From DATAJX01 sp964601735 (GTDB lineage Bacteria; Pseudomonadota; Alphaproteobacteria; UBA2136; UBA6156), in NCBI GenBank assembly GCA_964601735.1, contig CAZROO010000023.1:1-14569 (forward strand): DNA of 14,569 nucleotides, written 5' to 3'. Below are positions 6,671-13,317 of the stretch, one piece after another. The translations under genes and the position numbers were made by a program. How positions within the stretch are numbered: the stretch's first letter is position 1; each line of letters begins with the position of its first letter. The notes below the pieces were generated by a model. It worked only from the letters and a program-made list of their open reading frames with translations, was not told the origin of the DNA and did not search any database.

Positions 6671-7762
6671 ATGAAAAAAAAGAAGCCCGCCGTTAAAGTT
6701 GCTACGGCCAGTAAAAAGAAGCCCGCCCTGCTGGTGCCGGAGAGCGAGGCGGTTGACAGTATTCTCAACCAGCCGGTGATGATTCTGTTTGACGGCCGCA
6801 CCGGCAACCTGGCGCAGAGTTTGGGTTTGGCCGAGGCCATCGGCTGGAAGAACCCCGAAGTATGGAACTTGCAGCCGCGCTGGATGCGCAAATGGCGTAC
6901 GCTGGTGCCGGTGCGCTGGCAGTACAGCAACTGGCCGGATATTGAGCGCGGCGTGGTGATTGGCACCGGCTGGGACGGTAGCCGTATTTTGCAGCAGTTG
7001 AAAAAGGAACGGCCCCGGCTGTTTACCGTGCAATTGATGCGCCCGGCGGCGTGGACGCGGCCTGCCGATTACGACGTGGTGAGCTTTCCGCAGCACGACG
7101 TGGGCGGGATATGGAAGGAAGGCCCCAATGTGGTGGTGACGGCAGGAGCGGTGAACCGCGTGACCCCCGCCGTGCTGGCGCGCGAGGCCGACCGTTGGGG
7201 TGGCCGCCTGAAGCATTGCAAGGGTGAGCGGCTGATGTTGAGCATCGGCGGCAGCACCAAGCGCAGCACCATGCAGCCTTCGCAGGTGCGCGGGCTGGTG
7301 GAATCGGGCCTGCGCTGGGCGCGCGAGCACGGCGGCAGCCTGCTGGTGACCACCAGCCGCCGCACCGGGCCGGTGTTGACGGCGCTAGCCAAGAGCATTC
7401 TGGAGCGGCAGGCGCAGGGGCCGGAGCCGGTGGCGTATTACTTTTGGAGCCCGGAAGACCCTCACCACCGCGACAACCCCTATTTTGCCTATTTGGCCAC
7501 CTGCGAGGCGGTGGTGGCTACCGCCGACAGTGTGAGCATGGTGAGCGAGGGCGCCACGGCGGGCAAGCCTGTATACCTGACCGCGATGGGCAGCGATCTG
7601 AAGGAAACCAAGTTCAACAAGCGCTTTTTTGCCCTGATGCAGAAGCTGGGTTATGCGGCCAAGTGGGAAGGGCGGCTGTCGCTGCGTAAAATGCGGCATC
7701 CGCTGAATGATACGAGCTTGGTGGCGGGGTTTGTGCAAGGAGTTTGGAACAGACGCCATTGA
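6671..7762 (+). CDS. ELM1 / DUF1022 family protein (GT-B-like)
   Basis: This 363-aa protein matches what I know of the bacterial 'mitochondrial fission ELM1' family (DUF1022). A Lys-rich N-terminal tail of about 25 residues is followed by DGRTGNLAQSLGLAEAIG, which sits near residue 38, IGTGWDGSRILQQLKKE, VVSFPQHDVG, a central MLSIGGSTK, LVTTSRRTG, then YFAYLATCEAVVATADSVSMVSEGATAGKPV. The last block resembles the sugar-nucleotide binding face of GT-B enzymes. In plants ELM1 acts in mitochondrial division; in bacteria the biochemical role is unproven, and its frequent proximity to envelope glycan genes suggests a glycosyltransferase-like activity. AAGG lies 8 bases before the ATG. It is the last gene before a strong terminator. 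Confidence 0.85.
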   Translation: MKKKKPAVKVATASKKKPALLVPESEAVDSILNQPVMILFDGRTGNLAQSLGLAEAIGWKNPEVWNLQPRWMRKWRTLVPVRWQYSNWPDIERGVVIGTGWDGSRILQQLKKERPRLFTVQLMRPAAWTRPADYDVVSFPQHDVGGIWKEGPNVVVTAGAVNRVTPAVLAREADRWGGRLKHCKGERLMLSIGGSTKRSTMQPSQVRGLVESGLRWAREHGGSLLVTTSRRTGPVLTALAKSILERQAQGPEPVAYYFWSPEDPHHRDNPYFAYLATCEAVVATADSVSMVSEGATAGKPVYLTAMGSDLKETKFNKRFFALMQKLGYAAKWEGRLSLRKMRHPLNDTSLVAGFVQGVWNRRH

Positions 7763-7824
7763 GTGCTCGGGCGTCGGAGAAAAGCAAAAATCCATCCCGC
7801 CGGATGCGCTCAAATTAAAGAAGC

Positions 7825-7838
7825 CCCAAACGTTTGGG
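7825..7838. repeat. Perfect 14-bp palindrome CCCAAACGTTTGGG
   Basis: This fully self-complementary 14-mer lies between the ELM1 stop and the terminator. It could be an operator-like site or part of the mRNA 3' structure; nothing else in the window repeats it. Confidence 0.4.
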
Positions 7839-7854
7839 TATTGAATAAACATGC

Positions 7855-7887
7855 AAAAAAACCCCAGCCGTTGGCTGGGGTTTTTTT
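7855..7887. terminator. Strong bidirectional intrinsic terminator
   Basis: The stem CCCCAGCC/GGCTGGGG (7862-7880) is flanked by seven A and seven T residues, so it can terminate transcription in both directions. It closes the 2936-7762 gene run. Confidence 0.9.
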
Positions 7888-7948
7888 GTAACTGTAACGA
7901 GCACTGCTCACCTCGCGGGAGCCGCTTCGAGTGTTTTTCGTTCACCGC

Positions 7949-7967
7949 CGGACCGCGGTCCGTTTTT
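7949..7967 (+). terminator. Possible hairpin terminator or attenuator
   Basis: The 14-base palindrome CGGACCGCGGTCCG is followed directly by TTTTT on the plus strand. This is the shape of an intrinsic terminator, but no gene upstream needs it because a stronger terminator sits 60 bases earlier. It may belong to the structured region around it. Confidence 0.35.
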
Positions 7968-8053
7968 GGGCCTAAGCCCTCTACGTGGGGTTAACCTAAA
8001 GAGTAGGAAAAGCACCGAAACGACAACGCGTCAGGAACAAGATGCTCGCTCAG

Positions 8054-8256
8054 GGCAGGCATGAAACACGCAATTGCTGGGGGCTGATACGCCTTCAACA
8101 TGTTTCTATGCTTGCAAAAGGATTATAAGCCCTTTTGCTTTCATCAGCTTTTGCTGATTACCTGGCCAACTTGCGCGAGTCTTTCGGCTCGCAAGGAACT
8201 TATAGGAAAAGGAATGATTTAGGTTTGGGCGATATAAGGTATCGACGGGTTTTTTT
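8054..8256 (+). ncRNA. Candidate structured RNA, family unknown
   Basis: Four plus-strand hairpins and a weaker fifth precede a T7 tract (8250-8256). (A) GCAGGCATGAAACA (8054-8067) pairs with 8101-8115 in a 14-bp stem with one bulged A and one G-U pair. (B) GCAAAAGG/CCTTTTGC (8114-8121/8131-8138). (C) ATCAGC-TTTT-GCTGAT (8143-8158). (D) GCGAG/CTCGC (8175-8179/8188-8192), extendable by TTGC/GCAA. (E) CGATA/TATCG (8230-8245). Stems A and B share two bases, so they may alternate. GGGGGCTGAT at 8079 followed by CTTCAAC recalls a tmRNA 5' end, but no T-arm, CCA end or tag frame was found. The strand is chosen from the T tract. A non-functional or differently bounded region is possible. Confidence 0.3.
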
Positions 8257-8306
8257 CAAGGCTCAGACTAGACTTCTTTATGAAATATTTATGAAAACAA
8301 AGGCCT

Positions 8307-8326
8307 GTCGCTTAATCTTAAGCGAC
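8307..8326 (-). terminator. Perfect hairpin spanning the fabI stop codon
   Basis: GTCGCTTAA (8307-8315) and TTAAGCGAC (8318-8326) are perfect inverted repeats separated by two bases. On the minus strand the hairpin begins in the last fabI codons, includes the TAA stop, and is followed by a weak T-rich segment (AGGCCTTTGTTTTC). It may terminate or protect the fabI message; the absence of a clean T tract keeps confidence modest. Confidence 0.4.
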
Positions 8327-9118
8327 TGTGGGTGGCGTAGGGCCTAGAATATGGGCGCCGGTATCGACGTTGTGAACTTCGCCCGTCACCCCGCTGGAGA
8401 GGCTGGACAGCAGGTAAACCGCGGCTTTGCCCACCTCATCGGCCTCGGTCAGGCGTTTGAGCGGCGCGGTGGCGGCGTGGTGCTTGAGCATGGCGGGGAA
8501 GTCGGAGATGCCGCGCGCGGCGAGTGTGTTGATGGGGCCCGCCGAGAGCGCGTTGACGCGGATGTCGGCCGGGCCCATTTCGGCGGCGAGGTAGCGGGTG
8601 GCGGCTTCGAGCCCCGCCTTGGCCACGCCCATGATGTTATAGTTGGGCACGACCTTTTGGCTGCCTTCGTAGGTAAGGGTGAGTAGGCTGCCGCCGTCGG
8701 TCATCAACGGTTTGGCCAGTTTGGCGGTGTGGATGAACGAATAGCAGCTCACCTGCATGGCGAGGTCGAAGCCGCCGCGGGTGGTTTCGGTGATGCCGCC
8801 CTTGAGTTCGTCCTTGTTGGCAAAGGCGATGGCGTGGACGACGAAGTCGAGCTTGCCCCAGGCCTGCTCGAGCTTACTGAATACTTCGGCCATCTGTTCG
8901 TCGTTTTGCACGTCGCAGGGGTAAATCATGGTACTGCCGAGGCTTTCGGCGAGTGGGAGCACGCGGCGCTCAAGCTGCGGCAGGGCGTAGGTGAAGGCCA
9001 GTTCGGCCCCGGCGGCGTGGGCGGCTTGCGCGATATGCCAGGCCAGCGAAAAATCATTGGCGACGCCCATGATGAGGCCTTTTTTGCCCTGAAGCAGGGT
9101 GGGGAGCGGTGTGTTCAT
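8318..9118 (-). CDS. fabI: Enoyl-[acyl-carrier-protein] reductase (NADH)
   Basis: This 266-aa short-chain-dehydrogenase-type enzyme performs the last, NAD(P)H-dependent reduction in each cycle of type II fatty acid synthesis. Visible marks are the cofactor loop GVANDFSLAW (18-27), CDV (68-70), the catalytic pair in YNIMGVAK with Y160 and K167, Y150 ten residues before, and SAGPINTLAA (192-201); FabI usually has Arg where N197 stands. The C-terminal tail ILGPTPPTVA is Pro-rich and slightly atypical. The start at 9118 matches the normal FabI N-terminus (LLQGKKGLIMGVAND); the frame is open further upstream without homology. No strong Shine-Dalgarno is visible. It diverges from mbfA, with 119 bases between the two starts. 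Confidence 0.95.
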   Translation of the reverse strand: MNTPLPTLLQGKKGLIMGVANDFSLAWHIAQAAHAAGAELAFTYALPQLERRVLPLAESLGSTMIYPCDVQNDEQMAEVFSKLEQAWGKLDFVVHAIAFANKDELKGGITETTRGGFDLAMQVSCYSFIHTAKLAKPLMTDGGSLLTLTYEGSQKVVPNYNIMGVAKAGLEAATRYLAAEMGPADIRVNALSAGPINTLAARGISDFPAMLKHHAATAPLKRLTEADEVGKAAVYLLSSLSSGVTGEVHNVDTGAHILGPTPPTVA

Positions 9119-9237
9119 GGCCCGTAACCTAACACCGGCTTGCAAACTGGCCAAGGGTAGGCTGTGAAGCTTGCTGTTCGGGTTTGTTTTTATATTCGGG
9201 CTGCGGTTATAGTCGGCTACGACATAAGGAGTTACCC

Positions 9238-10211
9238 ATGCTGGGAGCATTGTTCGGGAGTAACAGGCGTCAGTTTGACAGCCTGAGCGAGCGCGAGATT
9301 CTGGCGCTGGCGATTGGCGGCGAGGAGGAAGACGGCCGGGTGTACCGCGATATGGCCGAGCGGGTGCGGGAGGCTTTTCCCGATACCGCCGCGTTGTTTA
9401 CCGACATGGCGGGCGAGGAGGACGAACACCGGCGCAGACTGATTGACCTGTATAAAAAGCGCTTCGGTAACCATATTCCGTTGCTTCGGCGCGAGGATGT
9501 GCAGGGGTTCATCCGTCCCGAGGCCATCTGGTTGCGGCCCGGGCTGGATGTGGAGCGGTTGTGGGAGATGTCGGAGCAACTGGAACGCCAGAACCAGCGC
9601 TTTTACGTGCTGGCGGCCAGCCGCAGCGGCGACGCCGACACCCGCAAACTGCTGGGCGACCTGGCCGCCGCCGAGCAGGGCCACAAGGCCAAGGCCCGCG
9701 AGCTGGCGGAGGTTCACCTGACCGAAGACGCCCGGCACAGCGAGCGTGAGCAGGCGCGGCGACAGTTCGTGATGCAGATTGTCCAGCCCGGGCTGGCGGG
9801 GCTGATGGACGGCAGCGTGAGCACGCTGGCGCCGCTGTTTGCTGCCGCCATGGCCACCCAAAACAGCCACGCCACGCTGTTGGTGGGGCTGGCTTCGGCG
9901 GTGGGGGCGGGCATCAGCATGGGTTTTGCCGAGGCCATGAGCGACGACGGCAAGATTAGCGGCCGGGGCAGCCCGTGGCTGCGCGGTGGAGTGTGCGGGC
10001 TGATGACCACCGCCGGGGGTATTGGCCACGCTTTGCCCTACCTAATTGGCAACGTGAGCACTGCGACCGCCCTGGCGGCGGCTGTGGTGGCGGTGGAGCT
10101 GGTGGCGATTGCCTATATCCGCTGGCATTACATGAATACTTCGTTCTGGCGTGCCATGGTGCAGGTGGTGCTGGGCGGTGTGCTGGTAGTGCTGGCCGGG
10201 GTGCTGCTGGG
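9238..10211 (+). CDS. mbfA: Membrane-bound ferritin MbfA (rubrerythrin-like domain fused to VIT1), 3' end in gap
   Basis: The first 170 residues form a four-helix ferritin/rubrerythrin-like domain with diiron-type ligands: E29-E31 in GGEEEDGRVY, E61-x2-H64 in EEDEH, Glu in SEQLERQNQ (113-117), and E146-x2-H149 in AEQGH. From about 183 follows a VIT1/CCC1 transporter domain beginning VQPGLAGLMDGSVSTLAPLFAAA, then GISMGFAEAMSDDGK and further membrane helices to the gap. This fusion is the alphaproteobacterial MbfA, known to oxidise and export iron and protect against peroxide, usually under Irr control. A perfect AAGGAG lies 6 bases before the ATG at 9238. The 324 residues seen are near full length (about 325-330 aa), so only a few C-terminal residues are missing. 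I could not identify an Irr box with confidence. Confidence 0.92.
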
Positions 10212-10311
10212 NNNNNNNNNNNNNNNNNNNNNNNNNNNNNNNNNNNNNNNNNNNNNNNNNNNNNNNNNNNNNNNNNNNNNNNNNNNNNNNNNNNNNNNNN
10301 NNNNNNNNNNN
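10212..10311. other. Assembly gap (100 N) between converging mbfA and M23 peptidase genes
   Basis: Exactly 100 N hide the 3' ends of both converging genes and whatever terminator lies between them. As with the gap in glyS, the true length is probably unknown. Confidence 0.95.
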
Positions 10312-11645
10312 CGGCTGGCGACGCGGATGTTGTTGAAGGCCTTGGCCCAGGCGGTTTGCACGTTGTTGACCATATTAAAGAATTTGGTTTTGTGGGCGCC
10401 GGCCAGCATGACGCTGGTGGGCAGCTTGGTGTTCATGGGGTCGACCGGCACGCCCTTGATGTGCACCTCGTAGTGCAGGTGCGGGCCGGTGGAAAGGCCG
10501 GTGGAGCCCACGTAGGCGATGATTTGGCCCTGGCGCACGCGGCTGCCCTTTTTCACGCCCGGTGCAAAGCGGGAAATATGGGCGTAGCCGGTATCATAAG
10601 TGGCATTGTGGTGGAGGAGAATGTAGTTGCCGTGGCCGCCGTGCCAGCCTTCAAACGACACCACGCCGTCGCCGCTGGCCTTGATGGGCGTGCCGAAGGG
10701 CGCGGCGAAGTCGGTGCCCTTATGCATGCGGGTAAAGCCCAGCACCGGGTGCTTGCGGGCGCCGAAACTGCTGGAGATGCGGAAGACTTCGAGCGGGGTT
10801 TTGAGCAACAGCTTCTTTTTGGTTTCGCCGTGCTCGTCGTAATAGTCGCCGTTATAGAGGAAGGCGGTGCGGCGCTTGCCCTTGGCAATCAGCTCCGCCG
10901 CCGTGATGCGGCCGGTTTTGTAGACCACGCCGTGTTCGTCGCGCCAGGCCTCGAACTGCACCTTGAAGGTGTCGCCGGGCTGGATTTCGCGGGTGAAGTC
11001 GACGTCCCAGGAAAACAGGTCGACAAACGGCTTGATGAGGTTGGCGGGCAGGCCCGCGCTGGTGGCGTCTTCCCATAAGGAGCCGGAAATGTGCCCCACG
11101 GCCACGGCGTCGGTCTGGGCGATGGGCTTGCTCTGGATTTGCGCGGTGGTGGCGGCGCCCTTGATGGTGATGCTGGCGGTTTTGTCCATGCTGGCGCGCA
11201 CACCGAGGGTGGCGCTGCCGATCTGGTAGGGGGCGCTTTCGGTATAGCTGAGCGTGAGCGGTTGGCCGGGCTTGATTTTAGCGGCATCGAGATGCTGGGC
11301 GGCCAGCGCCTTTTGAATGCTTTGCACCTGGGCCGCACTGAAACCGGCCTCGGTTAGCGCCTGTTTAAAGCTTTGACCGCGGTGGAGCAGCAGGGTGCGC
11401 TGCACGCTCAGGGCGGGCAGGTTTTCGGTCGAGGCAATGGCGGCATCGAGTTTGGCAAATACCGGCGCAGCCGCAGCGCTTACATTTTGGGTCACTGCGG
11501 CCGGGGGTTCGGCCTGGGCTGCCGGCACCGCCGGGGTAGGCATTTTGGCAAAGCCTGCCAGGACGGGAATGAGCAAAGGCACCGCGAACAGCGGCTTGAG
11601 CTTTAAGGCCTGAAACACAGCCAAGCGGGGGGTAAATGCCCTCAT
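10312..11645 (-). CDS. M23-family murein DD-endopeptidase (MepM/Csd3-like), 3' end in gap
   Basis: The visible 444 residues show an N-terminal signal or membrane anchor (LKPLFAVPLLIPVLAGFA, about 15-32) and a low-complexity Ala/Pro linker. An inhibitory/LysM-like region follows (LLLHRGQSFKQALTEAGFS, 86-103, and LIKPFVDLFSWDVDFTREIQPGD, ending near 225), then a LytM/M23 metalloprotease domain. Zinc ligands are visible: H308-x3-D312 in MHKGTDFAAPFG, and H389-L-H391 in GPHLHYE; Y354-A-H356 is the conserved YAH. Such enzymes cut peptide cross-links in peptidoglycan during growth and division. The ATG at 11645 is chosen; an upstream in-frame TTG at 11681 is unlikely. The ribosome-binding site (AAAAGAG) is weak. 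The protein is nearly complete at the gap, about 50 residues past the catalytic domain. Confidence 0.92.
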
Positions 11646-11746
11646 GGGGGCTCTTTTGGGGTGAAAAATTGATATAAACAAGCTTGACAGCTTATTTTTT
11701 TAAAGGGCCGGGGCAGGGGTGTTGCCATTTAGTTGGCGCCGGTTGG

Positions 11747-11774
11747 CTTGAAAAAGTGGGATTTCACCCCATTT
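11747..11774 (+). promoter_or_regulatory. RpoH (sigma32) heat-shock-type promoter
   Basis: GGCTTGAA (11745-11752), 14 bases of spacer, then CCCCATTT (11767-11774). This is essentially the classical sigma32 consensus (CTTGAA, 13-14 bases, CCCCATNT) as in E. coli dnaK and groE promoters. It lies 59 bases before the ATG of the 67-aa gene at 11834 and in the right orientation. Confidence 0.75.
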
Positions 11775-11833
11775 AGGAAAGGTCACTGCAACCACATCCC
11801 GTCGGTTGCCACCGAACCTTTTTGGAGGAAACC

Positions 11834-12037
11834 ATGAGCCCTTTGATTGAGGCCCGTCTTCGTGCCCAGCCGACTGGCGACCTTTCTGAAGGTGCCAAGG
11901 CCCATATTCGTGAGGTTGGCCAGAAAGGAGGTATCCTGGCGGCAGATGCGCTATTACGGATTTTCCGTAAAACCTCGATGCCGAGTGATGATGCGGCCAT
12001 GCGGGCTTTCCGAGGCATGCTCACTCGCTGGCATTAG
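11834..12037 (+). CDS. Small hypothetical protein, 67 aa, likely heat-shock induced
   Basis: I do not recognise this protein. It reads MSPLIEARLRAQPTGDLSE at the N-terminus and ends AAMRAFRGMLTRWH. It is predicted soluble, helical and slightly basic, with no Cys and no membrane segment. A perfect GGAGGAA lies 3 bases before the ATG at 11834; the frame also opens from a TTG at 11822, which is part of the Shine-Dalgarno region and unlikely to be the start. The gene is insulated: an RpoH-type promoter upstream and a strong terminator 7 bases after the stop make it a single-gene transcription unit. A chaperone-like or stress-adaptor role is conceivable from the promoter alone, but this is inference. 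Confidence 0.75.
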   Translation: MSPLIEARLRAQPTGDLSEGAKAHIREVGQKGGILAADALLRIFRKTSMPSDDAAMRAFRGMLTRWH

Positions 12038-12044
12038 CGTAACG

Positions 12045-12078
12045 AAAACAGCGGCTGCCTTTGGGTGGCCGCTGTTTT
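12045..12078 (+). terminator. Strong intrinsic terminator after the 67-aa gene
   Basis: AAAACAGCGGC (12045-12055) pairs perfectly with GCCGCTGTTTT (12068-12078), with a 12-base loop and the T tract forming the end of the stem. The A tract on the left makes it potentially bidirectional. Confidence 0.88.
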
Positions 12079-12080
12079 AT

Positions 12081-12109
12081 TGGTCATCGGAGCTTTTTTA
12101 GGCTATAAT
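12081..12109 (+). promoter_or_regulatory. Sigma70-type promoter for the MCDFSLH gene
   Basis: A perfect TATAAT (12104-12109) is preceded at 17 bases by TGGTCA (12081-12086, 4/6 match). It starts just after the preceding terminator and gives a leader of about 100 bases before the ATG at 12218. The leader contains a GC-rich stretch (12150-12180) with self-complementary CCGG/GCCGG segments. Confidence 0.6.
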
Positions 12110-12217
12110 ATAAAAGTTAATCGAAGAGAAATCGTAGAACGTTTGAACGGTTTGCCGGGGTGTTCCCGCCGGCGGCCCATAACCTGGGAACTTTCGCGCC
12201 CAACCATGGAGTTTGTG

Positions 12218-12703
12218 ATGTGCGATTTCAGTTTACATGCGGCGGCTCAGAAACCGGCTGAAAAAGGCCATAAAATGAAGACGGCCCGTCTCGCATACAC
12301 TGGGGGCAGCAGTGGCGGCTTTTTCGATGCCGACGACCCGAGTGTTGCGGTCTGCCTGCAGCCCGGCACCGAGGTGGCTTTTGACAAACCTCCCCTTCTC
12401 CGGCGGGGTTTCCGTGCTTTTGTGCCGTCAATCATTCGGCGGGGATTAGGCGAGGGGCTGCCGCAGATGGCGACGTTCCGCAAGGTCGATCTGTCAAAGA
12501 CACACACCCATCATGATGCGCTTGAATTTGTCGGTGGTCGTGTGGTGAAGATTGATGATCTCAAGACGGGGTTGTCGGCGAGGGTTGTTTCGCTGCCTGT
12601 TTCCGGCGATGTGCCAGTGGAGCAGATGGTTGAGGATGTAGTAGAGAAGATAGTCCAACAACGACGCCCGTTTGACGGCAACAGGCTGGCCCTGAGCGGC
12701 TGA
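12218..12703 (+). CDS. Conserved hypothetical protein of the 'MCD[FY]SLH' type, 161 aa
   Basis: The N-terminus MCDFSLHAAAQKPAEKGHKM resembles a group of uncharacterised proteins I know from alphaproteobacteria that begin MCDYSLHxVASRPAKVGDKL and continue with a VAVCLxPGTEVAF segment, here SVAVCLQPGTEVAFD. Function is unknown; Cys2 and the later Cys could bind metal, but this is only a suggestion. A His-containing THTHHDALEF lies near residue 91. The start at 12218 has GGAG 6 bases upstream; an in-frame ATG at 12206 lacks this. The gene has its own promoter and terminator. The protein is predicted soluble, without a signal peptide. Confidence 0.75.
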   Translation: MCDFSLHAAAQKPAEKGHKMKTARLAYTGGSSGGFFDADDPSVAVCLQPGTEVAFDKPPLLRRGFRAFVPSIIRRGLGEGLPQMATFRKVDLSKTHTHHDALEFVGGRVVKIDDLKTGLSARVVSLPVSGDVPVEQMVEDVVEKIVQQRRPFDGNRLALSG

Positions 12704-12716
12704 TAGCGAAGAATAC

Positions 12717-12750
12717 AAAACGGCGGCCTCTTGATGGAGGCCGCCGTTTT
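12717..12750 (+). terminator. Strong intrinsic terminator after the MCDFSLH gene
   Basis: AAAACGGCGGCCTC (12717-12730) pairs perfectly with GAGGCCGCCGTTTT (12737-12750) around the loop TTGATG. It is a 14-bp stem including the A/T ends and is potentially bidirectional. Confidence 0.92.
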
Positions 12751-12926
12751 GCTGGTTGAAGGGTTATTTCAGCAGGTAGCCATAAGTGTAGTGGTGAAGG
12801 AGTATGTGGCCTATGCCGGTTTTTTCTTTTTTGGTGGTGATGGTTGAAAAACCGCCGGTGAGACCTATCTGGAAGGGAGTATTCGGTAACATCTATCTAT
12901 CATCATTTACATGGAGGCCACCTAGC

Positions 12927-13115
12927 ATGAATATCATCAGCTCCGTATTGACCGCTACTCTGGTTCTTGGTGTGCTCTATATGGCTCTTCCGCCTGAACC
13001 TGTTTCGAACCACAGTTTGGTGGCGACAGCTTTGCAGGTCAACCGGGCCCATAAGGCCGACAGGCTGCCGGTGGTGGGGCGGGAAGCGCCGCTGCGCGGC
13101 AATATTAGCGAATAA
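12927..13115 (+). CDS. Small membrane-anchored or secreted protein, 62 aa
   Basis: I do not recognise this protein. Residues 1-22 (MNIISSVLTATLVLGVLYMA) form one hydrophobic segment that could be a signal or a single membrane anchor. It is followed by a Pro-rich turn (LPPEPVSNH) and a basic polar tail ending GREAPLRGNISE. GGAGG at 12913-12917 precedes the ATG at 12927 by 9 bases. A longer in-frame start at 12813 (with AAGGAG 10 bases before) would place 38 extra residues ahead of the hydrophobic segment and looks less natural. The gene is followed 16 bases later by a strong terminator. The 200 bases between it and the previous terminator contain no promoter I would defend. Confidence 0.55.
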   Translation: MNIISSVLTATLVLGVLYMALPPEPVSNHSLVATALQVNRAHKADRLPVVGREAPLRGNISE

Positions 13116-13131
13116 CGCCTTGTGGCGGACG

Positions 13132-13170
13132 AAATGGCGGCCCCTTATTAAGTTAAGGGGCCGCCATTTT
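13132..13170 (+). terminator. Strong intrinsic terminator after the 62-aa gene
   Basis: AAATGGCGGCCCCTTA (13132-13147) pairs perfectly with TAAGGGGCCGCCATTT (13154-13169) across a six-base loop, ending in a T tract. The 16-bp stem is the longest in the window. Confidence 0.92.
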
Positions 13171-13181
13171 GCATTAGAACT

Positions 13182-13212
13182 AAAGAAGGCGGCCATTGAT
13201 GGCCGTCTTTTT
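13182..13212 (+). terminator. Second tandem terminator before the rRNA operon
   Basis: CGGCCA (13190-13195) pairs with TGGCCG (13200-13205), and AAAGA (13182-13186) with TCTTT (13206-13210) leaving a three-base bulge; a T5 tract follows (13208-13212). With the terminator 12 bases earlier it insulates the rRNA promoter from upstream transcription. Confidence 0.75.
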
Positions 13213-13288
13213 GCGTCGATAAGTGGCTGTAATCATGAGGGCAGGGCGAGGGCCTGCAAAAAATCGTAAAAAAGCGTGCGGGGGAGTG

Positions 13289-13317
13289 TTGACACGGGTG
13301 GGGGGATGGCCTAAACA
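13289..13317 (+). promoter_or_regulatory. Putative rRNA operon promoter
   Basis: A perfect TTGACA (13289-13294) lies 17 bases before TAAACA (13312-13317), which matches the -10 consensus only in part. The position, about 490 bases before 16S and after two terminators, suits an rrn promoter. The spacer is G-rich. Other promoters further down the leader cannot be excluded. Confidence 0.5.

Larger units (their letters stand above)
7888..8317. other. 430-base intergenic stretch without a convincing protein gene, rich in stems
   Basis: Both strands lack an open frame with a plausible ribosome-binding site and family resemblance. The stretch is AT-richer than the genes around it. Visible stems are GAGCA/TGCTC (7900-7910), the palindrome CGGACCGCGGTCCG (7949-7962) followed by T5, GGGC/GCCC (7968-7979), and the series listed under the RNA candidate at 8054-8256. 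I see no tRNA, signal recognition particle RNA, or RNase P signature such as GAGGAAAGTCC. Confidence 0.6.

Noticed and set aside
7385..7945. Minus-strand open frame through the terminator into the ELM1 gene
   Set aside because: It reads through a strong bidirectional terminator, is antisense to a well-supported gene and has low-complexity His/Arg-rich translation.
8054..8256. Permuted two-piece tmRNA, suggested by GGGGGCTGAT...CTTCAAC at 8079
   Set aside because: The upstream part lacks a T-arm with matching stem, a complementary acceptor strand and a CCA end. No short tag frame of the ANDN...AA type follows, and the helix 8054-8067/8101-8115 leaves only 33 bases between its arms, too few for a tRNA-like domain.
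8135..8347. 70-codon open frame on the plus strand
   Set aside because: It starts with TTG without a ribosome-binding site, runs through several RNA stems and into the antisense of fabI.
12804..12926. N-terminal extension of the 62-aa gene
   Set aside because: The ATG at 12804 is only one base from its AAGGAG, and the extension would bury the hydrophobic segment behind 41 residues. The ATG at 12927 with GGAGG fits better.
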